12,661 bases of DNA from SZUA-430 sp031413635 (lineage in GTDB: Bacteria; Pseudomonadota; Alphaproteobacteria; Micropepsales; Micropepsaceae): positions 1 to 12,661 of the forward strand of contig JANOFM010000028.1 of assembly GCA_031413635.1 (NCBI GenBank), written 5' to 3'. Positions 1 to 6,069 of the stretch are shown in pieces. Under the pieces are notes generated by a model. The model was not told the DNA's origin, did not search any database, and worked only from the letters and a program-made list of their open reading frames with translations. Position numbers and translations under genes: made by a program. Positions within the stretch are counted from its first letter, which is position 1; every line of letters begins with the position of its first letter.

Positions 1-282
1 CTGTTCACCCGTCGCGCCGTACATTGCGGCCAACGCCGTGATCACCCAGCCGTTCTCGCGGGCGTAAAGATGCTTGTCGATGCGCGGGATGCCCTGCGCC
101 CGGCGGCCGGCGTCGTCGAGTTTGAAGTACTCCTCGCTGTGTTTTCCCTTTACGAGATCCGCGTCCATGCTGACGTAGAACGCCCCCTCCGGCGACTTGA
201 GAAAGCCCCGCAGAAAGCGGACGATGTTCTTCGCGTCCTTGGTGCTTTTGTGTTTACGCTTAATCGCCGCGCGACTCCAGTT
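1..282 (-). pseudogene. DUF255/YyaL-like (COG1331-type) protein fragment, apparently 5'-truncated, runs off left edge
   Basis: The minus strand is open from the window edge to about 282 in a frame that reads as real protein: SPEGAFYVSMDADL, then LDDAGRRAQGIPRIDKHLYA and RENGWVITALAAMYG. This resembles the segment of DUF255/YyaL-type proteins (thioredoxin-like domain plus an alpha/alpha six-hairpin barrel) where a 'DAD' motif is followed by an 'R.D.K....NGWMI.AL' motif. That segment normally lies hundreds of residues into the protein, yet here the paraoxonase gene ends at 297 directly upstream, so the N-terminal half is absent. The only in-frame ATG seen before the homologous core ends is at 168, inside the core and without a ribosome binding site. 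I read it as a 5'-truncated remnant. The junction at about 240-300 is also more AT-rich than its surroundings. The family assignment is from memory of motifs and is moderately uncertain. A short intact protein starting at 168 is the alternative. Confidence 0.45.
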
Positions 283-296
283 TGGAGAAATATGTT

Positions 297-1385
297 CTAG
301 TTTAGCGTGCAGTTCAGGTACTTCGGGTCGAACACCGCGCCGATGACGAGGCGGCCCTTGTCGTGGACGGCGACCGAACTGCCCGACAATTCCTCGCCGG
401 TGTCGACGTAGATCGTTTCGAAGCCGGTCGCGTCGCCAGCGGGCATCACCTTGACGACGGCGGAGGGCGACAGTTTCTTCGTATCTTGCGCGTGACCCAA
501 GAAGTCGAGCAGACGCGGGTGAGCGCCGATCCAGAGATTGCCATCGCTGTCGACGTCGATGTTGTCGAGACCCATGGGGATAAACAATTCGTGGATGTGG
601 GCGAGCGCGCCGGTGGTGGCGTTGCGGCGGAACGTCGAGAGTTTGCGGCCGGTGGTTTCGGCAACGTAGATTTCCGAAGCATCGGCGTTGCGATTGATGC
701 CGTTGGCGTAGTTGAAGCCGGACGCCACCATCGTAGCCGCGCCGCCGTCGTAGTATGTCACAGTCGAGCGAGGGAGCAGCAGCCAAGTTTCAAGCTGTTC
801 GCCGATCGCCGTTTCGGAACCATGGTCGTTGGTGGCGTAGAAGGCCTCGTGGCTGACGAGGGTGACGTCGTTGAGATTGCGCAATAGCGGGTCTTCCACG
901 GTACGGCGCAATGTCAGCGTGAGGTTTGGCGCAGCGGTGGAATCGCCGGCGATGTCGAAGAGCATGACGTTGCTCTCGTCCTCGCCCGGATGGTTGACAA
1001 CGGCAAGCGTCTTGCGGCCTGCCGCATCGGCAAAGAAACTGACACCGTGAGGGCGAAACGGCAGAGCCAACTCGGCGGTGAGCAAGCGCGGCGCGACGCC
1101 AGGCCGATCGATGGGCGCGACATAAATGCCGCCGTCCTGAGGGGGCATGGAGCATGTGGGGCAAACGCGGCGGTCGTAGGACGAGATAAACAGCATGCCC
1201 GTTTGGCGGTCGAGTTCGATGTCCTCGGCGCCGACGATGCCGGCGACGGCTTGGCATTTGCCGGCGAAATTCGAGGCCACGGTGTTGAAGTGCCCCGCAG
1301 CATTCAGGATGCGATAGACGAGTACGCCGCCGACAACGACGAGCAACACCAACACGATGCCGAGTATGCGAAGTAAGCGCCCCAT
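297..1385 (-). CDS. Membrane-anchored paraoxonase/arylesterase-family protein (lactonase-like beta-propeller)
   Basis: 362 aa. Residues 3-26 are one hydrophobic helix (signal anchor), so the propeller should lie outside the inner membrane. The rest matches the PON1 fold motif by motif: GAEDIELD (E54, D55; compare PON1 E53/D54), PHGVS (H113; PON1 H115), VVNHP (H132; PON1 H134), LNDVTLV (N172; PON1 N168), NGIN (N231; PON1 N224) and GLDNIDVD (D274, N275; PON1 D269/N270). Thus both calcium ligands and both catalytic-area histidines appear kept. C44 and C359 sit where the PON1 disulfide C42-C353 would be. Family members hydrolyse lactones and aryl esters; the substrate here is unknown. An insert near residues 73-80 carries a CPTC motif. 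ATG at 1385 is preferred over the GTG at 1388 because an AAAGGGGGAAGG stretch lies just upstream. It is 15 bases downstream of the ABC exporter gene, so probably co-transcribed. Confidence 0.86.
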   Translation of the reverse strand: MGRLLRILGIVLVLLVVVGGVLVYRILNAAGHFNTVASNFAGKCQAVAGIVGAEDIELDRQTGMLFISSYDRRVCPTCSMPPQDGGIYVAPIDRPGVAPRLLTAELALPFRPHGVSFFADAAGRKTLAVVNHPGEDESNVMLFDIAGDSTAAPNLTLTLRRTVEDPLLRNLNDVTLVSHEAFYATNDHGSETAIGEQLETWLLLPRSTVTYYDGGAATMVASGFNYANGINRNADASEIYVAETTGRKLSTFRRNATTGALAHIHELFIPMGLDNIDVDSDGNLWIGAHPRLLDFLGHAQDTKKLSPSAVVKVMPAGDATGFETIYVDTGEELSGSSVAVHDKGRLVIGAVFDPKYLNCTLN

Positions 1386-1400
1386 CACCCTTCCCCCTTT

Positions 1401-3218
1401 CTATTCCGCCGCCAGTCCGGCGAACTGTAAACGCGCGAGGCGAGCGTAGAGACCGCCGCCCGCAACCAGATCCTTGTGCGTGCCTTCGGCGACGATGCGG
1501 CCTTCATCCAAGACCACGATGCGGTCGGCGCGCTGGACCGTCGCCAGGCGGTGAGCGATGACGATCGTCGTCTTCTTTTGCATCAGATTTTCGAGAGCGA
1601 TTTGCACCAGGCGTTCGCTTTCGGCATCGAGGGCGCTGGTCGCTTCGTCGAGGAGCAGGATCGGCGCATTGCGCAGGATGGCACGCGCGATGGCCAAGCG
1701 CTGACGCTGGCCGCCCGACAGCGTGACGCCGCGTTCGCCCAGGAACGTGTGATATCCCTTGGGCAATTTGTCGATGAATTCGGCGGCTTGGGCGGCCTCC
1801 GTGGCGGCACGGATTTCGGCTTCGCCGGCGCTGGGCCTGCCGTAGCGCACGTTTTCGAATGCGCTGTCGCCGAAGATCACCGTTTCTTGCGGCACCAGCG
1901 CGAGGTGCGCGCGCACGTCCGAGGGCGATGCGGCTTTGATGTCGACGCCGTCGATCAGGATGCGGCCCGATTGCGGATCGAAGAAGCGTTGCAGAAGCTG
2001 GAACACCGTCGTCTTGCCGGCGCCGGAGGGCCCGACGAGCGCAATGGTCTCACCCGGTTTGATGTCGAGCGAGAAGTTCTTCAATGCCGAGATGCCGGGG
2101 CGCATCGGATATTCGAACGAGATGTTCTCGAAGCGCGCGGCGCCGCGCGCGGGCGTGGGAAACGAAACGGGCTTGGGCGGCGCTTCGATTTGCGGTCTGG
2201 TCGAGAGCAATTCCATCAGCCGTTCGGCGGCACCGGCCGCTTGTTGGACTTCGCCCCATACCTCAGACAGCGCACCCAGACCCGAGGCGACCATGACGGC
2301 GTAGAGAATGAACTGGCTGAGTTCGCCGGAGGTCATGGTGCCCGACAAAACCGCCTGCGCGCCCATCCACAACACGCCAACGATGCTGGAGAATACCAGC
2401 ACGATAACGAGTGCGGTCATCGCGGAGCGCGCGCGCACCCGGCGGACGGCGGTCGCAAACGAGGATTCGACCGTGGTTGCGAAGCGTTGCCGGTCGATCG
2501 GCTCGTGGGTGAAGGACTGCACGGTCTGCATCGCATTGATCGTTTCGGCGGCATAGGCACTGGTGTCGGCGACGCGATCTTGGCTGGCGCGCGACAGGTT
2601 GCGCACGGTGCGGCCCATCAAGATCAAAGGCACCACCACCAACGGCACCGTGACGAGAACAAGACCGGTGAGTTTCGCACTGGTGATGAACAACATCGTC
2701 AAGCCGCCGACCATCATCATCATGTTGCGCAGCGCTATCGAGACGCTGGAGCCGACCGCCGTTTGGATCAATGTCGTGTCGGTGGTCAGGCGCGAAAGCA
2801 CCTCGCCGGTGCGGGTGACCTCGAAGAAGGCCGGGCTCAAGCTCAAGACATGGGTGTAAAGCGCCTTGCGGATGTCGGCGACGATGCGCTCGCCGATCCA
2901 GGTAACGAAGTAGAAGCGGATGGCGGTGGCGAGGCCCAACACGACGGCAACGGCCAGGACGAACAGGAAATACTGGTCGATTACGCCTGCATTTTCGCGC
3001 GAGAAACCGTGGTCGATCATCTGCTGGACGGCGCGCGGGATGGTGAGCGTTGCGCCGGTCGAGACCAGCAGAAAGGCGAGCGCGCCGGCGATCATGCCCT
3101 TGTAGGGGGCCATGAAGGGCAGCAGGCGGCGCAGCACGCGGATGTCGCGTCCCTTGCTGCGGCCTTGCGCCTCATGGGCAATTCTGGCTGCGAGTTCGGC
3201 GCCTGGGTTTTCGCTCAA
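1401..3218 (-). CDS. MsbA-related ABC exporter half-transporter (fused membrane and ATPase domains)
   Basis: 605 aa. The N-terminal half (about residues 38-320) has six hydrophobic segments of an ABC type-I exporter membrane domain. The C-terminal half is a complete ATPase: Walker A GPSGAGKTT at about 395-403, Q-loop VPQET, signature LSGGQRQRLAIARA at about 499, Walker B ILLLDEATSALD ending near 526, and the switch histidine in AHRLAT near 555. It should work as an inner-membrane homodimer exporting a lipid or hydrophobic compound. It resembles the proteobacterial MsbA-related family (TIGR02204 type) rather than lipid A flippase MsbA itself. The likely start is TTG at 3218, since no in-frame ATG precedes the membrane domain and SENPGAEL then begins the protein. 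A weak GGA lies 8-10 bases upstream. First gene of a probable operon with the paraoxonase-like gene; divergent from rpmE. The substrate cannot be read from sequence. Confidence 0.93.
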   Translation of the reverse strand: MSENPGAELAARIAHEAQGRSKGRDIRVLRRLLPFMAPYKGMIAGALAFLLVSTGATLTIPRAVQQMIDHGFSRENAGVIDQYFLFVLAVAVVLGLATAIRFYFVTWIGERIVADIRKALYTHVLSLSPAFFEVTRTGEVLSRLTTDTTLIQTAVGSSVSIALRNMMMMVGGLTMLFITSAKLTGLVLVTVPLVVVPLILMGRTVRNLSRASQDRVADTSAYAAETINAMQTVQSFTHEPIDRQRFATTVESSFATAVRRVRARSAMTALVIVLVFSSIVGVLWMGAQAVLSGTMTSGELSQFILYAVMVASGLGALSEVWGEVQQAAGAAERLMELLSTRPQIEAPPKPVSFPTPARGAARFENISFEYPMRPGISALKNFSLDIKPGETIALVGPSGAGKTTVFQLLQRFFDPQSGRILIDGVDIKAASPSDVRAHLALVPQETVIFGDSAFENVRYGRPSAGEAEIRAATEAAQAAEFIDKLPKGYHTFLGERGVTLSGGQRQRLAIARAILRNAPILLLDEATSALDAESERLVQIALENLMQKKTTIVIAHRLATVQRADRIVVLDEGRIVAEGTHKDLVAGGGLYARLARLQFAGLAAE

Positions 3219-3298
3219 AGTGGGTCCATTGCGAATGGTTGCTTACCGCCTATATGGCACCGGGCCGGGTGCATCGCGAGGGGCAAATGTCCGCAGGG

Positions 3299-3327
3299 TT
3301 GCGCGTGCCCAAGGTTTTGGCTATATC
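3299..3327 (+). promoter_or_regulatory. Sigma-70-type promoter for rpmE
   Basis: A -35 like TTGCGC (3299-3304), a 17-base spacer and a -10 like TATATC (3322-3327) lie upstream of rpmE. Transcription would start near 3334, giving a leader of about 53 bases. On the opposite strand CATATA (3251-3256) could be the -10 of the ABC exporter operon, but I see no matching -35 for it. Confidence 0.5.
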
Positions 3328-3345
3328 CGCCCGCTCTTTAGATCG

Positions 3346-3361
3346 CCCCGGCATTTCGGGG
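3346..3361 (+). other. Small GC-rich hairpin in the rpmE leader
   Basis: CCCCG (3346-3350) pairs with CGGGG (3357-3361) across a 6-base loop, ending 25 bases before the rpmE start, inside the predicted leader. L31 in E. coli represses its own mRNA through the leader, so a regulatory role is conceivable. A 5-bp stem can also arise by chance in DNA this GC-rich. Confidence 0.25.
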
Positions 3362-3386
3362 GACCCGCTTCGAGGCCTCGCATCCC

Positions 3387-3620
3387 ATGAAAAAAGAAGG
3401 TCACCCCAACTATCACTATATCACCGTGTTGCTGAACGACGGGTCGAAGTACCTGTCGCGCTCGACCTGGGGGGCCGCGGGCGACGTGATGACGCTCGAC
3501 ATCGATCCGACGACGCACCCGGCTTGGACCGGCGGCGGCCAGCAACTGCTCGACCGCGCGGGCCGCGTTTCGAAGTTCAACAAGAAATTCGAAGGCATGG
3601 TCGGCGGCGCGAAGAAGTAA
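3387..3620 (+). CDS. rpmE: 50S ribosomal protein L31 (Cys-free type)
   Basis: 77 aa protein of the large ribosomal subunit, sitting at the central protuberance and bridging to the small subunit. Diagnostic stretches are MKKEGHPNYH at the N-terminus, RSTWG near residue 25, the near-invariant DIDPTTHPAWTGG near 38-50, and GRVSKFNKKF near 60. There are no cysteines, so this is the non-zinc form, as is usual in alphaproteobacteria. The length is normal. The ATG at 3387 has only a weak purine-rich stretch (CGAGG) before it. It has its own promoter and stands divergent from the ABC exporter. A longer antisense frame covering this gene is a shadow. Confidence 0.97.
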   Translation: MKKEGHPNYHYITVLLNDGSKYLSRSTWGAAGDVMTLDIDPTTHPAWTGGGQQLLDRAGRVSKFNKKFEGMVGGAKK

Positions 3621-3825
3621 GGCAGCTGCTTCGAGTTCCCAAGGCCAGCCATTGACGCCAGTCGAGCGAAGCGGCCGAATCTCGCCGACAATGGACATTG
3701 CACGCGAAAGTGACCGCCGGAGCTTTGGTGAAGTACTTGCCGCGGACCGCCGAGAAGCCGATAGCAACCGAAGACGCGGCCCGGCTATTTTGACGGAGTC
3801 GCCGCCAAAGTGGAAAGCTAAGAAC

Positions 3826-4206
3826 ATGCCCGATCGAGACGTGCTACTTAAGTACGCGCTTGCTGCGTTCGGCGCCGTGTTCCTTCTTGTCTACCCGTTG
3901 GCGATCATTTGGCCGTCGGATTGGACCTGGCACCACGGTGCCCCTTACGAATCCCAGTACTTCATGATGATCGTCGGGATATACGCGACGCTCGGCGTCT
4001 TCTTGCTCTTCGCCGCGCGGGATCCAAAATCAAATTTGAGCCTGATCTGGTTCACCATCTAGTCGAGCATTGTTCACGCGGCGGTCATGGCCGTCCAATC
4101 CCTAAGCGGTCACGACAACATGGGGCATTTGATCGGCGATGTTCCGGCGCTCTTGCTCGAAGCGGTGGTTCTGTCCGTGCTGGTAGCGTCGCCTAAGAAG
4201 GCATGA
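3826..4206 (+). pseudogene. DUF6632-type small membrane protein gene interrupted by an amber stop
   Basis: Reading from ATG 3826 (GGAAAG lies about 10 bases upstream) gives MPDRDVLLKYALAAFG, two hydrophobic helices, then GIYATLGVFLLFAARDP and SLIWFTI, where a TAG at 4060-4062 stops it after 78 residues. The same frame continues without another stop for 47 codons as SSIVHAAVMAVQSL...GHLIGDVPALLLEA to TGA at 4204-4206. That is the expected second half of DUF6632-type proteins (about 125 aa, four membrane segments, function unknown), in which I recall WFT-W-SS across the break. One G-to-A change turning TGG (Trp79) into TAG explains everything, so this looks like a very recent nonsense mutation, a suppressed codon or a sequencing error. 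A longer N-terminal extension from 3652 is low-complexity, Arg-rich and not supported. It converges on rcdA. Confidence 0.75.
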
Positions 4207-4224
4207 GCGCTCCGTGAGCGTGCG

Positions 4225-4255
4225 AAAAATTTAGGGCGGCCCTTTCGGACCGCCC
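4225..4255 (-). terminator. Intrinsic terminator of rcdA
   Basis: The arms 4234-4242 and 4247-4255 pair over 9 positions with one C-A mismatch (read on the plus strand) around a TTTC loop. On the minus strand the hairpin is followed by TAAATTTTT, so it suits the end of rcdA, whose stop lies about 30 bases before it. It also separates rcdA from the convergent DUF6632-type gene, but on the plus strand there is no T-run. Confidence 0.75.
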
Positions 4256-4257
4256 CT

Positions 4258-4271
4258 GTGTCTTAAGACAC
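4258..4271. repeat. 14-bp perfect palindrome GTGTCTTAAGACAC
   Basis: The 14 bases are identical to their own reverse complement and lie between the rcdA stop and its terminator hairpin. With no loop it is more like a dimeric protein binding site than an RNA hairpin. I know of no regulator that it matches, and it may be chance or an extension of the terminator region. Confidence 0.45.
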
Positions 4272-4283
4272 CCCATTTATTCG

Positions 4284-4796
4284 TTACTGCATCGCTCCGA
4301 ACGCCGCCTGCAGGCGGTCGAGTTGGGCATGCATGCCGGGAACGACGCTCGGTTCCTTGCCGTAGAGCAATTGGTCGAGGCGTTCGACGCGCTCGTAAAG
4401 CTGCATGGAGCGGTCAAGAAGGTCGGCCAGTTTGGGCGGGAGCAGCTCGATGGTTTCCGTGCGCTTGCCGCGGCAAATTTCGCGAGCGCCCAAGCGGTAT
4501 TTGTCCTTGCCGGCTTCGTCGAGCGACATTTCACCCTCGGCGACGGCGCGTTGGACGAGCAGCCAGGACGCTACCTGCATCAACCGGGTCGTCAGGCGCA
4601 TGCTTTCGCCGGCGTAAGCGAGAGCGGCCTTTGAAGGCAGAAGTTTCGATTCGGCGCGGCCCTTGCCGTCCAGATAGGTCGCGGTTTCTTCGACCATCGA
4701 CATGCCTTCCTCGAACGTGCGCTTGAAAAGTTCGGAGCCCGAGAATGTCAAGGCGTTCGTCGTCTGCGCTTCGGCAGCGTTGGGCTTGTAGGCCAT
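4284..4796 (-). CDS. rcdA: RcdA-like regulator of CtrA degradation (DUF1465)
   Basis: 170 aa, mostly helical, cytoplasmic. It matches DUF1465: TFSGSELFKRTFEEGMSMVE at the N-terminus, LPSKAALAYAGESMRLTTRL in the middle, then LLVQRAVAEGEMSL and LPPKLADLLDRSMQLYERVE, ending in a short tail. In Caulobacter crescentus RcdA is an adaptor that works with CpdR and PopA to deliver the master regulator CtrA, and other substrates, to the ClpXP protease at the cell pole. Length agrees with that family. The ATG at 4796 is chosen over 4823 because AAAGGGGA lies 5-6 bases before it; the nine extra residues of the longer form (MKSWIKGDF) would put this site inside the gene. Single-gene unit ending in a hairpin terminator; divergent from the DUF429 gene across 220 bases. 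Family call firm, function by transfer. Confidence 0.86.
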   Translation of the reverse strand: MAYKPNAAEAQTTNALTFSGSELFKRTFEEGMSMVEETATYLDGKGRAESKLLPSKAALAYAGESMRLTTRLMQVASWLLVQRAVAEGEMSLDEAGKDKYRLGAREICRGKRTETIELLPPKLADLLDRSMQLYERVERLDQLLYGKEPSVVPGMHAQLDRLQAAFGAMQ

Positions 4797-5016
4797 GAAG
4801 TCCCCTTTGATCCAGCTTTTCATGCGACCCGTCCCAGTGTTCTAAAGTTGCTGCCAAGGCCCGGCATCACTCTTGAACCATCCGATCGCTTGCCCCGACG
4901 AATCATTCGGCAAGGATGCGGCACAGTTCAAGCTTAAGATGTCGTTGCTTGCATTGTTCGCGCCAAACTTGGCACGAAAAGCACATGTCGTCACGCGAAA
5001 GAGAGTTAACATACGC

Positions 5017-5718
5017 ATGTCCGGTAGGAGCGAGCGCATCGCGGGCATCGACGGTTGCAGCAGCGGTTGGTTGATCGTCGAAGCGAATAGCGATTTAAGC
5101 AAGGCAGAGCTTCAGTTTGCGCCGAATTGGAACAGCGTAAATTGCGAGGCAAATGTCATCGCCGTCGACATGCCGATCGGCATCTCGCGACGCGGCGTGC
5201 GGCAATGTGAAGTTGAGGCGCGCAAGCTGCTTTCACCTTATGCGGCGCGTGTTTTTAAATCTTTGTCACGTGGCGCACTGCGATTTGCGCAATCGGAATG
5301 GAAAACGGCGAATCAGTGGTCGAAAGATCAGGGATATGGCGGAATCTCCAAACAGATTTGGAACATTCGCCCCAAGATCAAAGAGATAGATCGCGCAATT
5401 GCGCCCGTAGATCAGGCGCGCATTTACGAAGCGCATCCGGAATTGGCGTTTGCGCGGCTCAATGGCGGCCATCCGCTTGATTCGAAGGACACCCCCGCTG
5501 GATTGCGCGCGCGCAAGCGTTTGTTGGTGCGCGAGGGGTTCACGAATTTAGACGGTTGGTTGCAAGATCTGCGCGGCAACGGCGCAAAGGCCGACGACCT
5601 GTTCGATGCCTGCGCCTTGACACTTACGGCAAGAAATATCTTGCAGGGGCGCGCGAGACATTTGCCAGAAGTTGTAGAGCGTGATTCGCGGAACCTAAGG
5701 ATGTCGATCTCGTGTTAA
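5017..5718 (+). CDS. DUF429 family protein, predicted RNase H-like nuclease
   Basis: 233 aa. DUF429 proteins are predicted nucleases with an RNase H-like fold; no reaction has been established that I know of. The family pattern is clear: GIDGCSSGW (D12) at the N-terminus, VDMPIGI (D51), the cysteine-bearing CEVEARKLL near 64-72, EAHPELAF (E138, E142), then KADDLFDACALTLTA (D193, D194, D197). These acidic residues are the likely metal site and all are present. ATG 5017 is preferred because the family begins just before GIDG; a 48-residue extension from 4873 has no family resemblance. The ribosome site (GAAAGAGAG) is weak and about 12 bases away. Base composition is somewhat lower in GC than the flanking genes, which could reflect transfer. 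It is followed by a large repeat with a T-run that probably ends its transcript. Confidence 0.85.
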   Translation: MSGRSERIAGIDGCSSGWLIVEANSDLSKAELQFAPNWNSVNCEANVIAVDMPIGISRRGVRQCEVEARKLLSPYAARVFKSLSRGALRFAQSEWKTANQWSKDQGYGGISKQIWNIRPKIKEIDRAIAPVDQARIYEAHPELAFARLNGGHPLDSKDTPAGLRARKRLLVREGFTNLDGWLQDLRGNGAKADDLFDACALTLTARNILQGRARHLPEVVERDSRNLRMSISC

Positions 5719-5725
5719 AGATAGT

Positions 5726-5806
5726 TCACGCGGAGGCGCGGAGTTCGCGGAGTTCGCGGAGAAGAAAACGGCGACCCAATTCTTCTTCTCCGCGAACTCC
5801 GCGTGA
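5726..5806. repeat. Tandem/inverted repeat element (CGCGGAGTT units)
   Basis: Left side: four near-tandem units beginning CGCGGAG (5730-5761). Its last 21 bases (5746-5766) are exactly reverse-complementary to 5783-5803, with a 16-base loop. The outermost left unit TCACGCGGAG (5726-5735) also pairs exactly with the right end (5797-5806), so two registers of folding are possible. This layout is typical of dispersed palindromic intergenic elements built from 'GCGGAG' units that I recall from several bacteria. It fills the gap between the convergent DUF429 and DUF1192 genes. Confidence 0.8.
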
Positions 5807-5817
5807 CTCTATTTTTT
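5746..5817 (+). terminator. Probable terminator for the DUF429 gene, formed by the repeat
   Basis: The 21-bp stem of the repeat is followed by CTATTTTTTC, with six T at 5812-5817, about 8 bases past the stem. On the minus strand the sequence after the stem has no comparable T-run, so any effect on DUF1192 transcription would rely on the hairpin alone. The T-run lies inside the end of the DUF1192 gene, where it encodes its terminal lysines. Confidence 0.5.
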
Positions 5818-5994
5818 CTTGAACAGTGCATCCGCCGAGGAGCGTTGGGTCTCCTTGGCTTTGATCGTTTCGCGCATGCGGGCGATTTCGGTTTCGAAGT
5901 CGGCGATGCGGTTGGTCAGTTCCTCGATCGACATCATCGAGAGATCGACGGGCGCGGGTTTCTTGGGCTTTGGGTCGAAGTCGTCGAAGGCCAT
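5809..5994 (-). CDS. DUF1192 family protein, small coiled coil
   Basis: 61 aa. It opens with MAFDDFDPKPKKPAPVDLSM, then a charged heptad-like helix from about residue 20 to 50 (IEELTNRIADFETEIARMRE, then TIKAKETQR), and ends FKKK. The short acidic/proline N-terminus followed by one coiled-coil helix is the DUF1192 pattern, found mainly in alphaproteobacteria; function unknown. ATG 5994 is preferred over an upstream start at 6039 because AAAGGAA lies 6 bases before it and the family begins at MAFDD. It is divergent from the quinone oxidoreductase gene with only 75 bases between starts, so the two promoters must overlap closely. Confidence 0.86.
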   Translation of the reverse strand: MAFDDFDPKPKKPAPVDLSMMSIEELTNRIADFETEIARMRETIKAKETQRSSADALFKKK

Positions 5995-6069
5995 GGCCTG
6001 TTCCTTTGCGCCGCGGCTTTTAGCCGTTAGACATTTCAACCGCCTTCAATTTTTAGATCAAGGGGTTCC

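Noticed and set aside
70..300. 76-codon plus-strand frame at the left end
   Set aside because: The minus strand in the same place gives a coherent conserved-looking protein segment, while this frame has no ribosome site or motif.
1476..3341. 621-codon plus-strand frame opposite the ABC exporter
   Set aside because: It is the antisense shadow of a complete ABC transporter with all motifs; composition is rich in Arg, Gly, Asp and His, with no recognisable domain.
3652..3825. 58-residue N-terminal extension of the DUF6632-type protein
   Set aside because: Arg-rich, non-conserved looking, and the normal family start matches ATG 3826.
3321..3827. 168-codon minus-strand frame covering rpmE and the gap after it
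   Set aside because: It covers rpmE antisense and shows no protein-like pattern in the intergenic part.
4873..5016. 48-residue N-terminal extension of the DUF429 protein
   Set aside because: The extension shows no family resemblance; family members begin just before GIDGC, and ATG 5017 fits.
4797..5016. CtrA-type binding sites (TTAA-N7-TTAA) in the rcdA/DUF429 divergent region
   Set aside because: Single TTAA-like half sites occur (for example in AGTTAACAT), but no correctly spaced pair is seen.
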